From Stenotrophomonas sp. MYb238 (GTDB lineage Bacteria; Pseudomonadota; Gammaproteobacteria; Xanthomonadales; Xanthomonadaceae): 64,000 nucleotides of DNA. Numbering within the stretch: position 1 is the first letter of the stretch; each line of letters starts with the position of its first letter. Location of the stretch: the NCBI RefSeq assembly GCF_009496535.1, contig NZ_WIDL01000002.1, positions 47,957 through 111,956 on the forward strand, read 5' to 3'. The notes beneath the pieces were generated by a model, which worked only from the letters and a program-made list of their open reading frames with translations, had not been told where the DNA came from and made no database searches. Shown here piece after piece: positions 9,056 to 18,741 of this stretch. Both the position numbers and the translations under genes were made by a program.

Positions 9056-9586
9056 ATGACGAACACCCATCCCGACTGGTCCGGCGCGATCCGCGACGTG
9101 GCCGATTTTCCCAGGCCTGGCATCCGCTTCAAGGACATCACCCCGCTGCTGGCCGATGCCGCCGGTTTCCGCGCCGCAATCGCGGCGATGGCCGATCCGT
9201 GGCGTGCGGCCGGGGTGCAGGCGGTGCTGGGCGTGGAGGCGCGCGGCTTCATCCTCGGCGCCGCGCTGGCGCTGGAACTGGGCGCCGGCTTCGTGCCGGT
9301 GCGCAAGCCGGGCAAGCTGCCCGGCGCCACCCTGGTGCAGGAATACGCGCTGGAATACGGCAGCGACCGCATCGAGGTCTGCGCCGGCGCGCTTGCCGCC
9401 GGTACGCGGGTGCTGCTGGTGGACGACGTGCTGGCCACCGGCGGCACGCTCGCCGCGGCGCTGCTGCTGGCGCAGCGGCTCGAGGCCGAGGTGCTGGGCG
9501 CGGCGGTGCTGGTGGAACTGGACGGGCTGGGCGGCCGCCAGCGCTGGCCCGACGGCCTGCCGTTGCAGGCCACGCTGGTGTATTGA
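9056..9586 (+). CDS. apt: Adenine phosphoribosyltransferase
   Basis: 176 residues, usual size for APRT. Converts adenine and PRPP to AMP in purine salvage. The 13-residue PRPP loop [13 protein letters not shown] is intact, as are the N-terminal [19 protein letters not shown] segment and [10 protein letters not shown]. It follows selO closely and is probably cotranscribed. A REP pair lies between its stop and the convergent dbpA. Confidence 0.96.
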   Translation: MTNTHPDWSGAIRDVADFPRPGIRFKDITPLLADAAGFRAAIAAMADPWRAAGVQAVLGVEARGFILGAALALELGAGFVPVRKPGKLPGATLVQEYALEYGSDRIEVCAGALAAGTRVLLVDDVLATGGTLAAALLLAQRLEAEVLGAAVLVELDGLGGRQRWPDGLPLQATLVY

Positions 9587-9600
9587 GCGCCGCCTCCTCG

Positions 9601-9672
9601 CGTAGGAGCGGCTTCAGCCGCGATGGGGCTTTCCTCGGTGAAGCCCTTTCGCGGCTGAAGCCGCTCCTACGG
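9601..9672. repeat. GTAG-type REP inverted pair
   Basis: GTAGGAGCGGCTTCAGCCGC and its reverse complement, separated by about 30 bases, between convergent apt and dbpA. The stem is GGCT/AGCC, a compensated change from the GACT/AGTC version at 2075. Confidence 0.86.
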
Positions 9673-9689
9673 CGAAGCCGGGGAGCGGC

Positions 9690-11066
<1,377 letters not shown>

Positions 11067-11096
11067 GCGGCATTTTCGCAGATGCCACGACGGAAT

Positions 11097-11178
11097 GTAG
11101 GAGCGGCTTCAGTCGCGAAGGGGGACTTCGCGGGAAAGTCCTTTCGCGGCTGAAGCCGCTCCTACGGGAGCGCTCCTA
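11097..11178. repeat. GTAG-type REP pair plus partial third copy
   Basis: Inverted REP pair at 11097-11165, with a truncated GTAGGAGCG in minus orientation directly after it. The extra copy supplies the TAG stop codon of yeiH (11176-11178). The left arm has GGCT opposite AGTC, a single wobble in the stem. Confidence 0.75.
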
Positions 11179-12228
11179 CAGGACGGCGCGTACGCCGAGG
11201 TTGATCAGCAGCCCGCCGCCCAGCAGCCAGGCGAACAGCAGCAGCGCCAGCAGCATCGGCCGGGTGCCGGCCTGGCGCAGGGCCGAGAAGTGGGTGGTCA
11301 GGCCCAGGGCCGCCATCGCCATCGCCAGCAGGGCGGTGTCCAGGTCGACCAGCGCGGCGACCAGGCGCGTGGGCAGCAGCTGCAGCGAGTTGAAGCCGAC
11401 CATGGCGATGAAGCCGAAGGCGAACCACGGCACGGCGATCGTCGAGCGCGGGCCGTTGCCGGCGTGACGGCCGCGCGCCAGCAGCGCCGACAGCCCGACC
11501 AGGAACGGCGCCAGCATCATCACCCGCACCATCTTGGCGATGACCGCGGCATCGGCGGCCGGCTGGCCGATGGCGCGGCCGGCGGCCACCACCTGCGCCA
11601 CTTCATGTACGGTGGAGCCGGTGAACACGCCGAAGCCGGTCTCGTCCAGCGGCATCCAGCCGGCGTGCACGCCCCACTGGTAGAGCAGCGGGTACAGGAA
11701 CATCGCCAGCGTGCCGAACACCACCACGGTCGCCACGGCGACGGCCACCTGTTCGGCGCGGCCCCTGACCACCGGCTCGGCAGCCATCACCGCAGCGGCG
11801 CCGCAGATCGAACTGCCGGCGCCGATCAGCAGCGCGGTGCCGCGTTCCAGCCCGAGTACCCGGTGGCCCAGCCACCAGGCCAGGGCGAAGGTGGAGCACA
11901 GCACCAGCGCGTCGATCACCACACCGGTGGCGCCGACCTGGCCGACATCCTGCAGGGTCAGGCGCAGGCCGTAGAGGACGATGCCGGCGCGCAGCAGCGT
12001 GGCCTTGGAAAAGCCCACGCCGGCGGCTGCACGCGGCGCCAGCGTACCGTAGACGGTATTGCCCAGGGCGATGCCGATCACGATGGCCAGCGTCAGCGCG
12101 CCGATGCCCCGGGTCTGCAACCACGGCTGGGCGCCCAGCCAGAGGGACAGGCCGGCGATGGCGGCGGTCAGCAGCAGGCCGGGGAAGCGCGGGAGGGCCG
12201 GAGCCCGTCCTTGTACGGCGGTATTCAT
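11176..12228 (-). CDS. YeiH family (UPF0324) putative sulfate exporter
   Basis: 350 residues with about ten hydrophobic helices, for example LLTAAIAGLSLWLGAQPWL, ALTLAIVIGIALGNTVYG and LLLALLLFAWLLGGGLLIN. The SSICGAAAVMAAEPVV and GSTVHEVAQVVAAG motifs are the family signatures. YeiH-type proteins are often encoded next to a LysR regulator and have been proposed to export sulfate or sulfonates such as those arising from taurine breakdown; this is not proven here. Divergent from lysR across a 97-base AT-rich gap. Confidence 0.85.
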   Translation of the reverse strand: MNTAVQGRAPALPRFPGLLLTAAIAGLSLWLGAQPWLQTRGIGALTLAIVIGIALGNTVYGTLAPRAAAGVGFSKATLLRAGIVLYGLRLTLQDVGQVGATGVVIDALVLCSTFALAWWLGHRVLGLERGTALLIGAGSSICGAAAVMAAEPVVRGRAEQVAVAVATVVVFGTLAMFLYPLLYQWGVHAGWMPLDETGFGVFTGSTVHEVAQVVAAGRAIGQPAADAAVIAKMVRVMMLAPFLVGLSALLARGRHAGNGPRSTIAVPWFAFGFIAMVGFNSLQLLPTRLVAALVDLDTALLAMAMAALGLTTHFSALRQAGTRPMLLALLLFAWLLGGGLLINLGVRAVL

Positions 12229-12277
12229 GACGGAGGGTTATCAGGAGGTGACCCATCCTGATTCCGACATGATAATT

Positions 12278-12317
12278 CGTAAAACAGATAATATTCGTAC
12301 GAACAACCTGTTTTGCG
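12278..12317. promoter_or_regulatory. Candidate LysR-type operator in yeiH/lysR divergent promoter
   Basis: CGTAAAACAG and CTGTTTTGCG form a near-perfect inverted repeat 20 bases apart, and the centre holds a perfect TTCGTACGAA palindrome (12294-12303) plus another ATTCGT. The region is strikingly AT-rich for this genome and sits between the two start codons. Confidence 0.55.
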
Positions 12318-12325
12318 GGTAGGTC

Positions 12326-13231
12326 ATGCATCTCTCCCTGCGCCAGCTGCAGATCTTCTCCGCCATCGCCGAGGCGGGAACCACCACGGCCGCGGGCGAG
12401 GCCATCGGCCTGTCGCAGTCGGCGGTGAGCGCCGCGTTGAACGAGTTGGAAAGCCTGCTCGGCCGGGCGCTGTTCGACCGCGTCGGGCGGCGGCTGGCGC
12501 TCAACGGCCACGGTCGCGCGCTGCTGCCGGAGGCGCGTGCCCTGCTGGCGGGCATGGACGACATCGAACGCCGCTTCCGTCTGGGCGATGAAAGCGCCGC
12601 GCCGGTGCGCTGGCGGGTCGGCGCCAGCACCACCATCGGCAACTACCTGATGCCGGCGCGCATCGCCGACCTGCGCGACGGCAACGGCCAGGCCCGCGTC
12701 GATCTGGTGATCGGCAATACCCGCGAGGTGGCCGGTGCGGTGCAGCGGCTGGAGGTGGACATCGGCCTGATCGAAGGCCCATGCCACGAACCGGGGCTGG
12801 AGGTGGCGCCGTGGCGCGAGGACGAGCTCATCGTCGTGTTCGGTGACCGCCACCCGGACGCGGCCGCGCTGCGTGGAGGCGCGGACATGGCGCGGCTGCG
12901 CGCTGCCTGCTGGCTGCTGCGCGAGCCCGGCTCCGGCACTCGAGAGGCGGCCGAGCAGGCGCTGCTGCCACACCTGCACGGCTTCGCCGAGGTGCTGCAG
13001 CTCGGCGGTACCGAGGCGATCAAGCAGGGCGCGGTCGCCGGGCTCGGCCTGGCCTGCCTGTCGCGGCATGCGGTGGCCGACCTGATCGCGCTCGGCCGGC
13101 TGCACCCACTGGCCACGCCGCTGCCGCCGCTGCGCCGCCGGCTGTGGGCGGTGCGGCATCCCGGCAAGCGCGTGCCGGCCAGCCTGCGCCGCCTGCTGGC
13201 GCTGGACGGGGGCGTGTTCGCCGACGGCTGA
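12326..13231 (+). CDS. LysR family transcriptional regulator
   Basis: 301 residues. Winged helix-turn-helix at the N terminus (LRQLQIFSAIAEAGTTTAAGEAIGLSQSAVSAAL), then a periplasmic-binding-like effector domain from about residue 90. Divergent from yeiH, so it most likely controls that transporter and itself through the inverted repeats in the shared promoter. Effector unknown; sulfur compounds are a guess from the neighbour. Confidence 0.93.
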   Translation: MHLSLRQLQIFSAIAEAGTTTAAGEAIGLSQSAVSAALNELESLLGRALFDRVGRRLALNGHGRALLPEARALLAGMDDIERRFRLGDESAAPVRWRVGASTTIGNYLMPARIADLRDGNGQARVDLVIGNTREVAGAVQRLEVDIGLIEGPCHEPGLEVAPWREDELIVVFGDRHPDAAALRGGADMARLRAACWLLREPGSGTREAAEQALLPHLHGFAEVLQLGGTEAIKQGAVAGLGLACLSRHAVADLIALGRLHPLATPLPPLRRRLWAVRHPGKRVPASLRRLLALDGGVFADG

Positions 13232-13257
13232 GCGCGCGGCTCCCGTACAATGCGCGC

Positions 13258-15153
13258 ATGCCTTTGATCACCCTGCAGAACGTCGACTACAGCGTCGGCG
13301 GCCCGTTGTTGCTGGAAAAAGCCGAACTGTCGGTCGAACCGGGCGAACGCATCGCCCTGATCGGCCGCAATGGCGCCGGCAAATCCACCCTGATGAAGCT
13401 GATGGCCGGCGAACTGAAGCCGGACGATGGCGAAGTGCGCCTCCAGCAGGGCGTGCGCGTCACCCGCCTGGAGCAGGAAGTGCCGCACGGCGCCGCCGGC
13501 AGCGTGTTCGACGTCGTCGCCGACGGACTGGGCGAACTGGGCCATTGGCTGGCCGAGTTCCACCGCCTGAGCCACGCCGAGGTGTTCGACGGCGATGCCA
13601 TGGGCAAGGTGCAGGCGAAGATCGACGCGGCCGATGGCTGGGCGCTGGACCAGCGCGTGGCCGAGACCCTGACCAAGCTGGAGCTGGACGGCGAGGCCGA
13701 ATTCGGCCGCCTGTCCGGCGGCATGAAGCGCCGCGTGCTGCTGGCGCGCGCGCTGGTGGCCGGCCCGGACGTGCTGCTGCTGGACGAACCGACCAACCAT
13801 CTGGACATCGAGGCCATCGACTGGCTGGAAGGTTTCCTCAAGGGCTGGAACGGCTGCGTGGTGTTCGTCACCCACGACCGCCGCTTCCTGCGCGCGCTGG
13901 CCACCCGCATCGTCGAGATCGACCGCGGCCAGGTCACCAGCTGGCCGGGCGACTGGGCCAACTACGAGCGCCGCCGCGAGGAGCGCCTCAACGCGCAGGC
14001 ACAGGAGAACGCCCGCTTCGACAAGCTGCTGGCGCAGGAGGAAGTGTGGATCCGGCAGGGCATCAAGGCCCGCCGTACCCGCGACGAAGGCCGCGTGCGC
14101 CGGCTCAAGGCCATGCGCAACGAGCGCAGCCAGCGCCGCGAGCTGGGCGGCAACGTCAGGCTGGAAGCGGCCGGCGGCGAGAACTCCGGCAAGAAGGTCA
14201 TCGACATCAAGGACATGTCCTTCGCCTTCGGCGAGCGGGTGATGATCAGGGACTTCTCGACCACGATCCTGCGCGGCGACCGCATCGGCCTGATCGGCCC
14301 CAACGGCAGCGGCAAGACCACCCTGCTCAAGCTGCTGCTGGGCGAACTGCAGCCGGACAGCGGCGAGGTGCGCCAGGGCACCAACCTGCAGATCGCCTAT
14401 TTCGACCAGTACCGCGCCACCCTGCGCGAGGACTGGAGCGCGATCGAGAACGTGGCCGAGGGCGCGGACTTCATCGACCTCAACGGCAAGCGCAAGCACG
14501 TGCATGCCTACCTGCAGGACTTCCTGTTCACCCCGGAACGCGCACGCGCGCCGATCACGCGGCTGTCCGGCGGCGAGCGCAACCGCCTGCTGCTGGCCAA
14601 GCTGTTCGCGCAGCCGTCCAACCTGCTGGTGATGGACGAACCGACCAACGACCTGGACGTGGAAACCCTGGAACTGCTGGAAGAGCTGCTGGGTGACTAC
14701 ACCGGCACCCTGCTGTTGGTCAGCCACGACCGCGACTTCCTCGACAACGTGGTCACCTCCACCCTGGTGCTGGAAGGCGAGGGCAGGGTGGGCGACTACG
14801 TCGGCGGCTATACCGACTCGCTGCGCCAGCGCCCGGCGCCGGCGCAGAGCGGCATGGCGGTGGCCAGGGCCTCGGCCACGGCGGTGCCTGCGGCGAAGCC
14901 GGCGGCCGCGCCGGTGGCCGAGGCCGCGACGACCAGGCGCAAGCTCAGCTTCAAGGACGCGCGCGAGCTGGAGCAGCTGCCGGCCAGGATCGAGCAGCTG
15001 GAACGGGACGTGGAAGGCCTGACCGGCGCGATGAACGACCCGGCGTTCTATACCCGCTCCAGCGCCGAAGTCACCGTGCACACGCAGCAGCTGTCCCGGG
15101 TGCAGGCCGAACTGGACGCGGCCTACGCGCGCTGGGAAGAACTGGACGGCTGA
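13258..15153 (+). CDS. uup: ABC-F family ATPase Uup
   Basis: 631 residues, close to E. coli Uup. Two ABC cassettes without membrane segments: Walker A GRNGAGKST and GPNGSGKTT, signatures LSGGMKRRVLLARA and LSGGERNRLLLAK, Walker B plus catalytic Glu LLLDEPTNHLD and LVMDEPTNDLD. A P-site-interacting linker joins them. The C terminus after an Ala/Pro-rich stretch is a coiled coil (about 560-630), a Uup feature. ABC-F proteins act on ribosomes; Uup also lowers tandem-repeat recombination and transposon excision. The frame opens upstream inside lysR, but the ATG at 13258 matches the family start. Confidence 0.94.
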   Translation: MPLITLQNVDYSVGGPLLLEKAELSVEPGERIALIGRNGAGKSTLMKLMAGELKPDDGEVRLQQGVRVTRLEQEVPHGAAGSVFDVVADGLGELGHWLAEFHRLSHAEVFDGDAMGKVQAKIDAADGWALDQRVAETLTKLELDGEAEFGRLSGGMKRRVLLARALVAGPDVLLLDEPTNHLDIEAIDWLEGFLKGWNGCVVFVTHDRRFLRALATRIVEIDRGQVTSWPGDWANYERRREERLNAQAQENARFDKLLAQEEVWIRQGIKARRTRDEGRVRRLKAMRNERSQRRELGGNVRLEAAGGENSGKKVIDIKDMSFAFGERVMIRDFSTTILRGDRIGLIGPNGSGKTTLLKLLLGELQPDSGEVRQGTNLQIAYFDQYRATLREDWSAIENVAEGADFIDLNGKRKHVHAYLQDFLFTPERARAPITRLSGGERNRLLLAKLFAQPSNLLVMDEPTNDLDVETLELLEELLGDYTGTLLLVSHDRDFLDNVVTSTLVLEGEGRVGDYVGGYTDSLRQRPAPAQSGMAVARASATAVPAAKPAAAPVAEAATTRRKLSFKDARELEQLPARIEQLERDVEGLTGAMNDPAFYTRSSAEVTVHTQQLSRVQAELDAAYARWEELDG

Positions 15154-15277
15154 GCGCCGGCGGGAGTCCGGAAAGGCGCCGTGGTTGGCGGCCGCGCCTG
15201 CGGTCGCCATGTGACAATCCGGCCCTGAAGACACCGGCTGACGGCCGGGCTTCGCCGGTTTCTCCATGGAGCGCGTG

Positions 15278-15703
15278 ATGGAACTGCCTTTCTCGGTGCA
15301 GCGCATCGACCATGTTGTCTTCCGCGTGCGCGACCTGCCGCGCAGCATCGCCTTCTACCGGTCCGTGCTCGGCTGCGAGGTGGTCAGGCAGCGCGAACAC
15401 CTGGGCCTGGTCCATCTGCGCGCCGGCGCGTCGATGATCGATCTGGTCGGCGTGGACGGCGCCCTGGGCGCCCGCGGCGGCGACGCGCCGGGCGAGGGCG
15501 CGCGCAATGTCGATCACCTGTGCCTGCGCATCGAACCGTTCGACGAGGCGGATGTCGTCGCGCACCTGCGGCGGCACGGACTGGCGCCGCTGGGTGCGGC
15601 GGAGGTCAACTTCGGCGCCGAGGGCGACGGGCTGTCGCTGTATTTCGCCGATCCGGACGGCAACGTGATCGAGCTAAAGGGCCCGTCGCACCCGACGGCC
15701 TGA
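15278..15703 (+). CDS. VOC family protein (glyoxalase/bleomycin resistance fold)
   Basis: 141 residues; single vicinal-oxygen-chelate module. RIDHVVFRVRDLPRSIAFYRSVLGCEVV opens the first beta-alpha-beta unit and LSLYFADPDGNVIEL closes the second, with the His, Glu and Glu expected for metal binding (DHVV, DHLCLRIE, NVIELKG). The substrate cannot be told. An ATG four codons upstream is possible, but GGAG is placed correctly for the one at 15278. Confidence 0.87.
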   Translation: MELPFSVQRIDHVVFRVRDLPRSIAFYRSVLGCEVVRQREHLGLVHLRAGASMIDLVGVDGALGARGGDAPGEGARNVDHLCLRIEPFDEADVVAHLRRHGLAPLGAAEVNFGAEGDGLSLYFADPDGNVIELKGPSHPTA

Positions 15704-15715
15704 GGCAACTTCCGC

Positions 15716-16159
15716 TCAGGCCTCGTCCGGCGCCGCGGCGTCCCCGCCGCCGGGCAGTTCGAAGAACGCCCAGAACGGCACGTTGTCCGCGGCCCAGCTG
15801 GCCGCGGCTTCGGAGAGGACGTCCAGCAGCGTATCGAAATCGTCGGGGCTGGCCTGCCGCAGGTCGCCGGCATCGCCGAACAGCAGTGCGTAGCCGTTGG
15901 CAGGCAGCCAGGACAGGTCGCGCAGCGCGTCGGACAACGCGTCCCAGTTGCGGCCCCAGCCCGCAGGGAAATCCAGCTGGGTGCCGATGCGCAGCAGCAG
16001 GGTGCGCTTGTCCGTGCAGGCTTCCAGGTCCACGCGCAGCACCTTGAGCCCGGCATCGCGCGCGGCCGCGGCCAGCCCGCCGAGATCGCCGTGGCCCACG
16101 CCATAGACGCCGGCCTGGCCGACATCCTCCAGTCCCATGTCGAATCCGCTGTCGCTCAT
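15716..16159 (-). CDS. Barstar family ribonuclease inhibitor
   Basis: 147 residues. The core [39 protein letters not shown] matches the barstar fold: a beta strand, then a helix with the conserved [10 protein letters not shown] motif and acidic residues that plug the barnase active site. It overlaps the upstream RNase gene by four bases (ATGA), so the two are translationally coupled as toxin and intracellular inhibitor. A 45-residue N-terminal extension precedes the barstar core. Confidence 0.88.
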   Translation of the reverse strand: MSDSGFDMGLEDVGQAGVYGVGHGDLGGLAAAARDAGLKVLRVDLEACTDKRTLLLRIGTQLDFPAGWGRNWDALSDALRDLSWLPANGYALLFGDAGDLRQASPDDFDTLLDVLSEAAASWAADNVPFWAFFELPGGGDAAAPDEA

Positions 16160-16614
16160 CGCGCGCCTCCATTGGCCGGGACCTCGAAACCGCGGAAGGT
16201 CTCGTAGTGGTCGTCGCTGTAGTACCAGGTCTCGGGCGGCTCGCCGCCGGTGACGATGCGGCGCGCGCCGCGGTGGTCCACGCCCGGCGTGCGCACCGTG
16301 TATTCGTGGTAATAGCCGCGCGGGCGCTGCGGCAGGCGCCGTTCGCGGTTGCCGAACACGCTGCCGTCCTGCCGGTGCGGGAACGGGCCGCCGCGCAGGA
16401 TCAGCGCGATGGTGTCGTGCGCTTCCGGCGGCAGGAAGGCGGGCAGCGGGTCGGTCGCGCCGGGCTGGCGCGGCTCCTCGCTGACTGCCGGCGCCGCGGA
16501 CCCGCCCAGCGAGGGCGCGAACTGCGGGGGCGGCGGCTGCTGCAGCGTGCGCATGGCCCACAGGCCGGCCACCAGCACGATCGCGGCGGTGAGCAGAAGC
16601 AAGGGTTTGCGCAT
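16156..16614 (-). CDS. Barnase-like guanyl-specific ribonuclease, exported
   Basis: 152 residues: an N-terminal hydrophobic segment ([17 protein letters not shown]) acting as signal or anchor, a Pro-rich linker, then a microbial RNase domain from about residue 70. [20 protein letters not shown] supplies the general-base Glu and the two active-site Arg residues, and DDHYETF supplies the catalytic His, matching barnase DHYQTF. The cognate barstar gene overlaps its 3' end. Likely a secreted or periplasmic RNase, perhaps defensive against neighbours; a housekeeping RNA-scavenging role is also possible. Confidence 0.85.
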   Translation of the reverse strand: MRKPLLLLTAAIVLVAGLWAMRTLQQPPPPQFAPSLGGSAAPAVSEEPRQPGATDPLPAFLPPEAHDTIALILRGGPFPHRQDGSVFGNRERRLPQRPRGYYHEYTVRTPGVDHRGARRIVTGGEPPETWYYSDDHYETFRGFEVPANGGAR

Positions 16615-16813
16615 GGAGCGTCGGCCTGGTTCGCGTGGAAGGCCCGATTATCGCGTCTGCGGCGGATTTTTCTTGAACGCGGGCCATCGGCGTGCGATGC
16701 CGGAAACCGCTCCAGGCGGTTGCCCGCACGCGCGGCCGGGCGGACACCCCGGCGTTTGCCGGCATCAACGCCGTTTGTACTCACGGCAGGACGAAGTTTC
16801 CTTTACATCGGCC

Positions 16814-16842
16814 TTGGTAAGTTGCCCGTTCCTGCCTACCAT
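16814..16842 (+). promoter_or_regulatory. Candidate sigma-70 promoter of sodA
   Basis: TTGGTA, 17-base spacer, TACCAT, ending 66 bases before the sodA start. Inferred from spacing and consensus. Confidence 0.45.
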
Positions 16843-16908
16843 TGCCGGTGCATCATCCGGCAAGCGCCGGACAACGAATTCAGGCATAAAACCCCAAGGA
16901 GATTGCTC

Positions 16909-17520
<612 letters not shown>

Positions 17521-17563
17521 TGCCGCGAGCGCCTGCCAGGCGGCAGGCGCTGCGTTTGGATAT

Positions 17564-17589
17564 GACGCCGGGCGGAAACGCCCGGCGTC
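17564..17589 (+). terminator. Hairpin after sodA
   Basis: GACGCCGGGC / GCCCGGCGTC ten-pair stem with six-base loop, 44 bases after the stop. There is no T run, so it may act as a weak terminator or an mRNA-stabilising stem. It overlaps the start of the tandem duplication described next. Confidence 0.5.
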
Positions 17590-17963
17590 GTCGTGTCAGG
17601 GAACCGGTTGATCCGCAGTGGGCCGCCGATCAGCCGCAGCGTCGTCATCACGCCCAGCACCAGCGGCGACGTCGTATCCGCCGCGCCCCTGGCCAGCTCC
17701 ACGGCCTGCCGGGCGACGTCGGCAAAACGGCGCACCTGGTAGAGCACGTCCAGCCCGTGCCGGCGGAGGCGGAAACGCCTGGCGTCGTCGTGTCAGGGAG
17801 CCGGTTGATCCGTGGTGGGGCCGCCGATCAGCCGCAGCGTCGTCATCACGCCCAGCGTGAGCGGCGTCGAATCCGCCGCGTCCGGGGCCAGCTCCACGGC
17901 CTGCTGGGCGACGTCGGCGAAACGGCGCACCTGGTAGAGCACGTCCAGCCCGTGCCGGCGCAG
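17572..17963. repeat. Imperfect tandem duplication, period 197
   Basis: Copy 1 runs 17572-17768 and copy 2 17769-17963. Both start with GCGGAAACGCC and end with CGTCCAGCCCGTGCCGGCG. The unit covers the last roughly 60 codons and the stop of the endonuclease-fold gene on the minus strand. The copies differ at scattered bases and by at least one indel, so the event is not recent. Confidence 0.85.
17590..17766 (-). pseudogene. Duplicated 3' fragment of the endonuclease-fold gene
   Basis: Encodes LYQVRRFADVARQAVELA...LGVMTTLRLIGG, nearly the same as the real C terminus next door. One missing G (GTGGGCC against GTGGGGCC in copy 2) shifts the frame so that the original stop is not used. No start codon of its own with ribosome site; taken as non-functional. 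Confidence 0.75.
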
Positions 17964-18605
17964 GTTGCCGCCGCTGGTGCCGGTCCCCAGCGAACGCCGC
18001 GGGGAAGGATTCCGCCGCGCCGGCTGGAAACCGGGCAGCTGCCTGACCAGTTCGTCGGTGGAGGCGGCGAACTCGCCCACCACGAGCGAGGGCTGGTCGT
18101 CGTCGGTGGCGCCGATCCAGGCGAGCAGGTCCGCGGCCTGCTGTGCGCGCACGCCGTCGCCGCCGTCGGCGACGATCCGCGCGATGTAGATGTTGACCGC
18201 CTGGCGGTCCAGCCGCGCGCGCTGCATGCCGGCGGCGGTCAGCTGGCCCTGGCCGTGCAGCAGGGTGATCCCGTCCTCCAGCACGTCCAGGCCGGCCAGC
18301 ACGACGCTGCCGCGGCGTAAGGGGTGGCTGGGCGGGTCGGCGGTGATGAACTCGCAGCTGTACCTGAGCCGGCTGGCCAGCCAGCACGCGGTATCGGGGG
18401 TGTCGGGCGAGCGCTGCACGTCCTGCACCACGATCACGTCCGGATGCAGGTCTGCCAGCAGGGCCAGGATGCGTTCGCGCTGCTGCTTCCACTGCGCGCC
18501 GTCCTGGGGCAGGTGCAGGCTGGCGATGCGCAGCACCGGCGTGGCGGGCGTGGCGACCGCGGCGAACGACATGGCAAGCAGCGCCAGACAGCCCCAGTGC
18601 TTCAT
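17793..18605 (-). CDS. Exported, probably inactive endonuclease/exonuclease/phosphatase-fold protein
   Basis: 270 residues with a signal peptide (WGCLALLAMSFAAVATPA). The fold is recognised from LRIASLHLP, HPDVIVVQDVQRS and SLVVGEFAAS. In active family members these read QE, GDFN and a final SDH; here QE is QD, GDFN is GEFA, and no SDH is seen, so catalysis is doubtful. Its last 60 codons are tandemly repeated just downstream (17572-17768). Sits convergent with sodA. Alternative reading: a diverged nuclease with altered metal site. Confidence 0.65.
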   Translation of the reverse strand: MKHWGCLALLAMSFAAVATPATPVLRIASLHLPQDGAQWKQQRERILALLADLHPDVIVVQDVQRSPDTPDTACWLASRLRYSCEFITADPPSHPLRRGSVVLAGLDVLEDGITLLHGQGQLTAAGMQRARLDRQAVNIYIARIVADGGDGVRAQQAADLLAWIGATDDDQPSLVVGEFAASTDELVRQLPGFQPARRNPSPRRSLGTGTSGGNLRRHGLDVLYQVRRFADVAQQAVELAPDAADSTPLTLGVMTTLRLIGGPTTDQPAP

Positions 18606-18741
18606 CGCGACAACCCGTACGGACAGGCGGCCATGCTAGCGTGCGGCCCTGTCGAGGAGCCGTGCAGGCGCCGGCGGCGGGCGCGGGGGCGGCCGCTTGC
18701 GTTACGCTTGCCACCTTTGCACCTGCAGGATCGCCTTACAG

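Noticed and set aside
7156-9573. 805-codon open frame on the minus strand
   Set aside because: Exactly antisense to selO and apt, which have complete family motifs; composition is the Arg/Gln/His-rich shadow pattern of GC-rich genes.
12643-15348. 901-codon open frame on the minus strand
   Set aside because: Antisense to lysR and uup; low-complexity translation with no domain.
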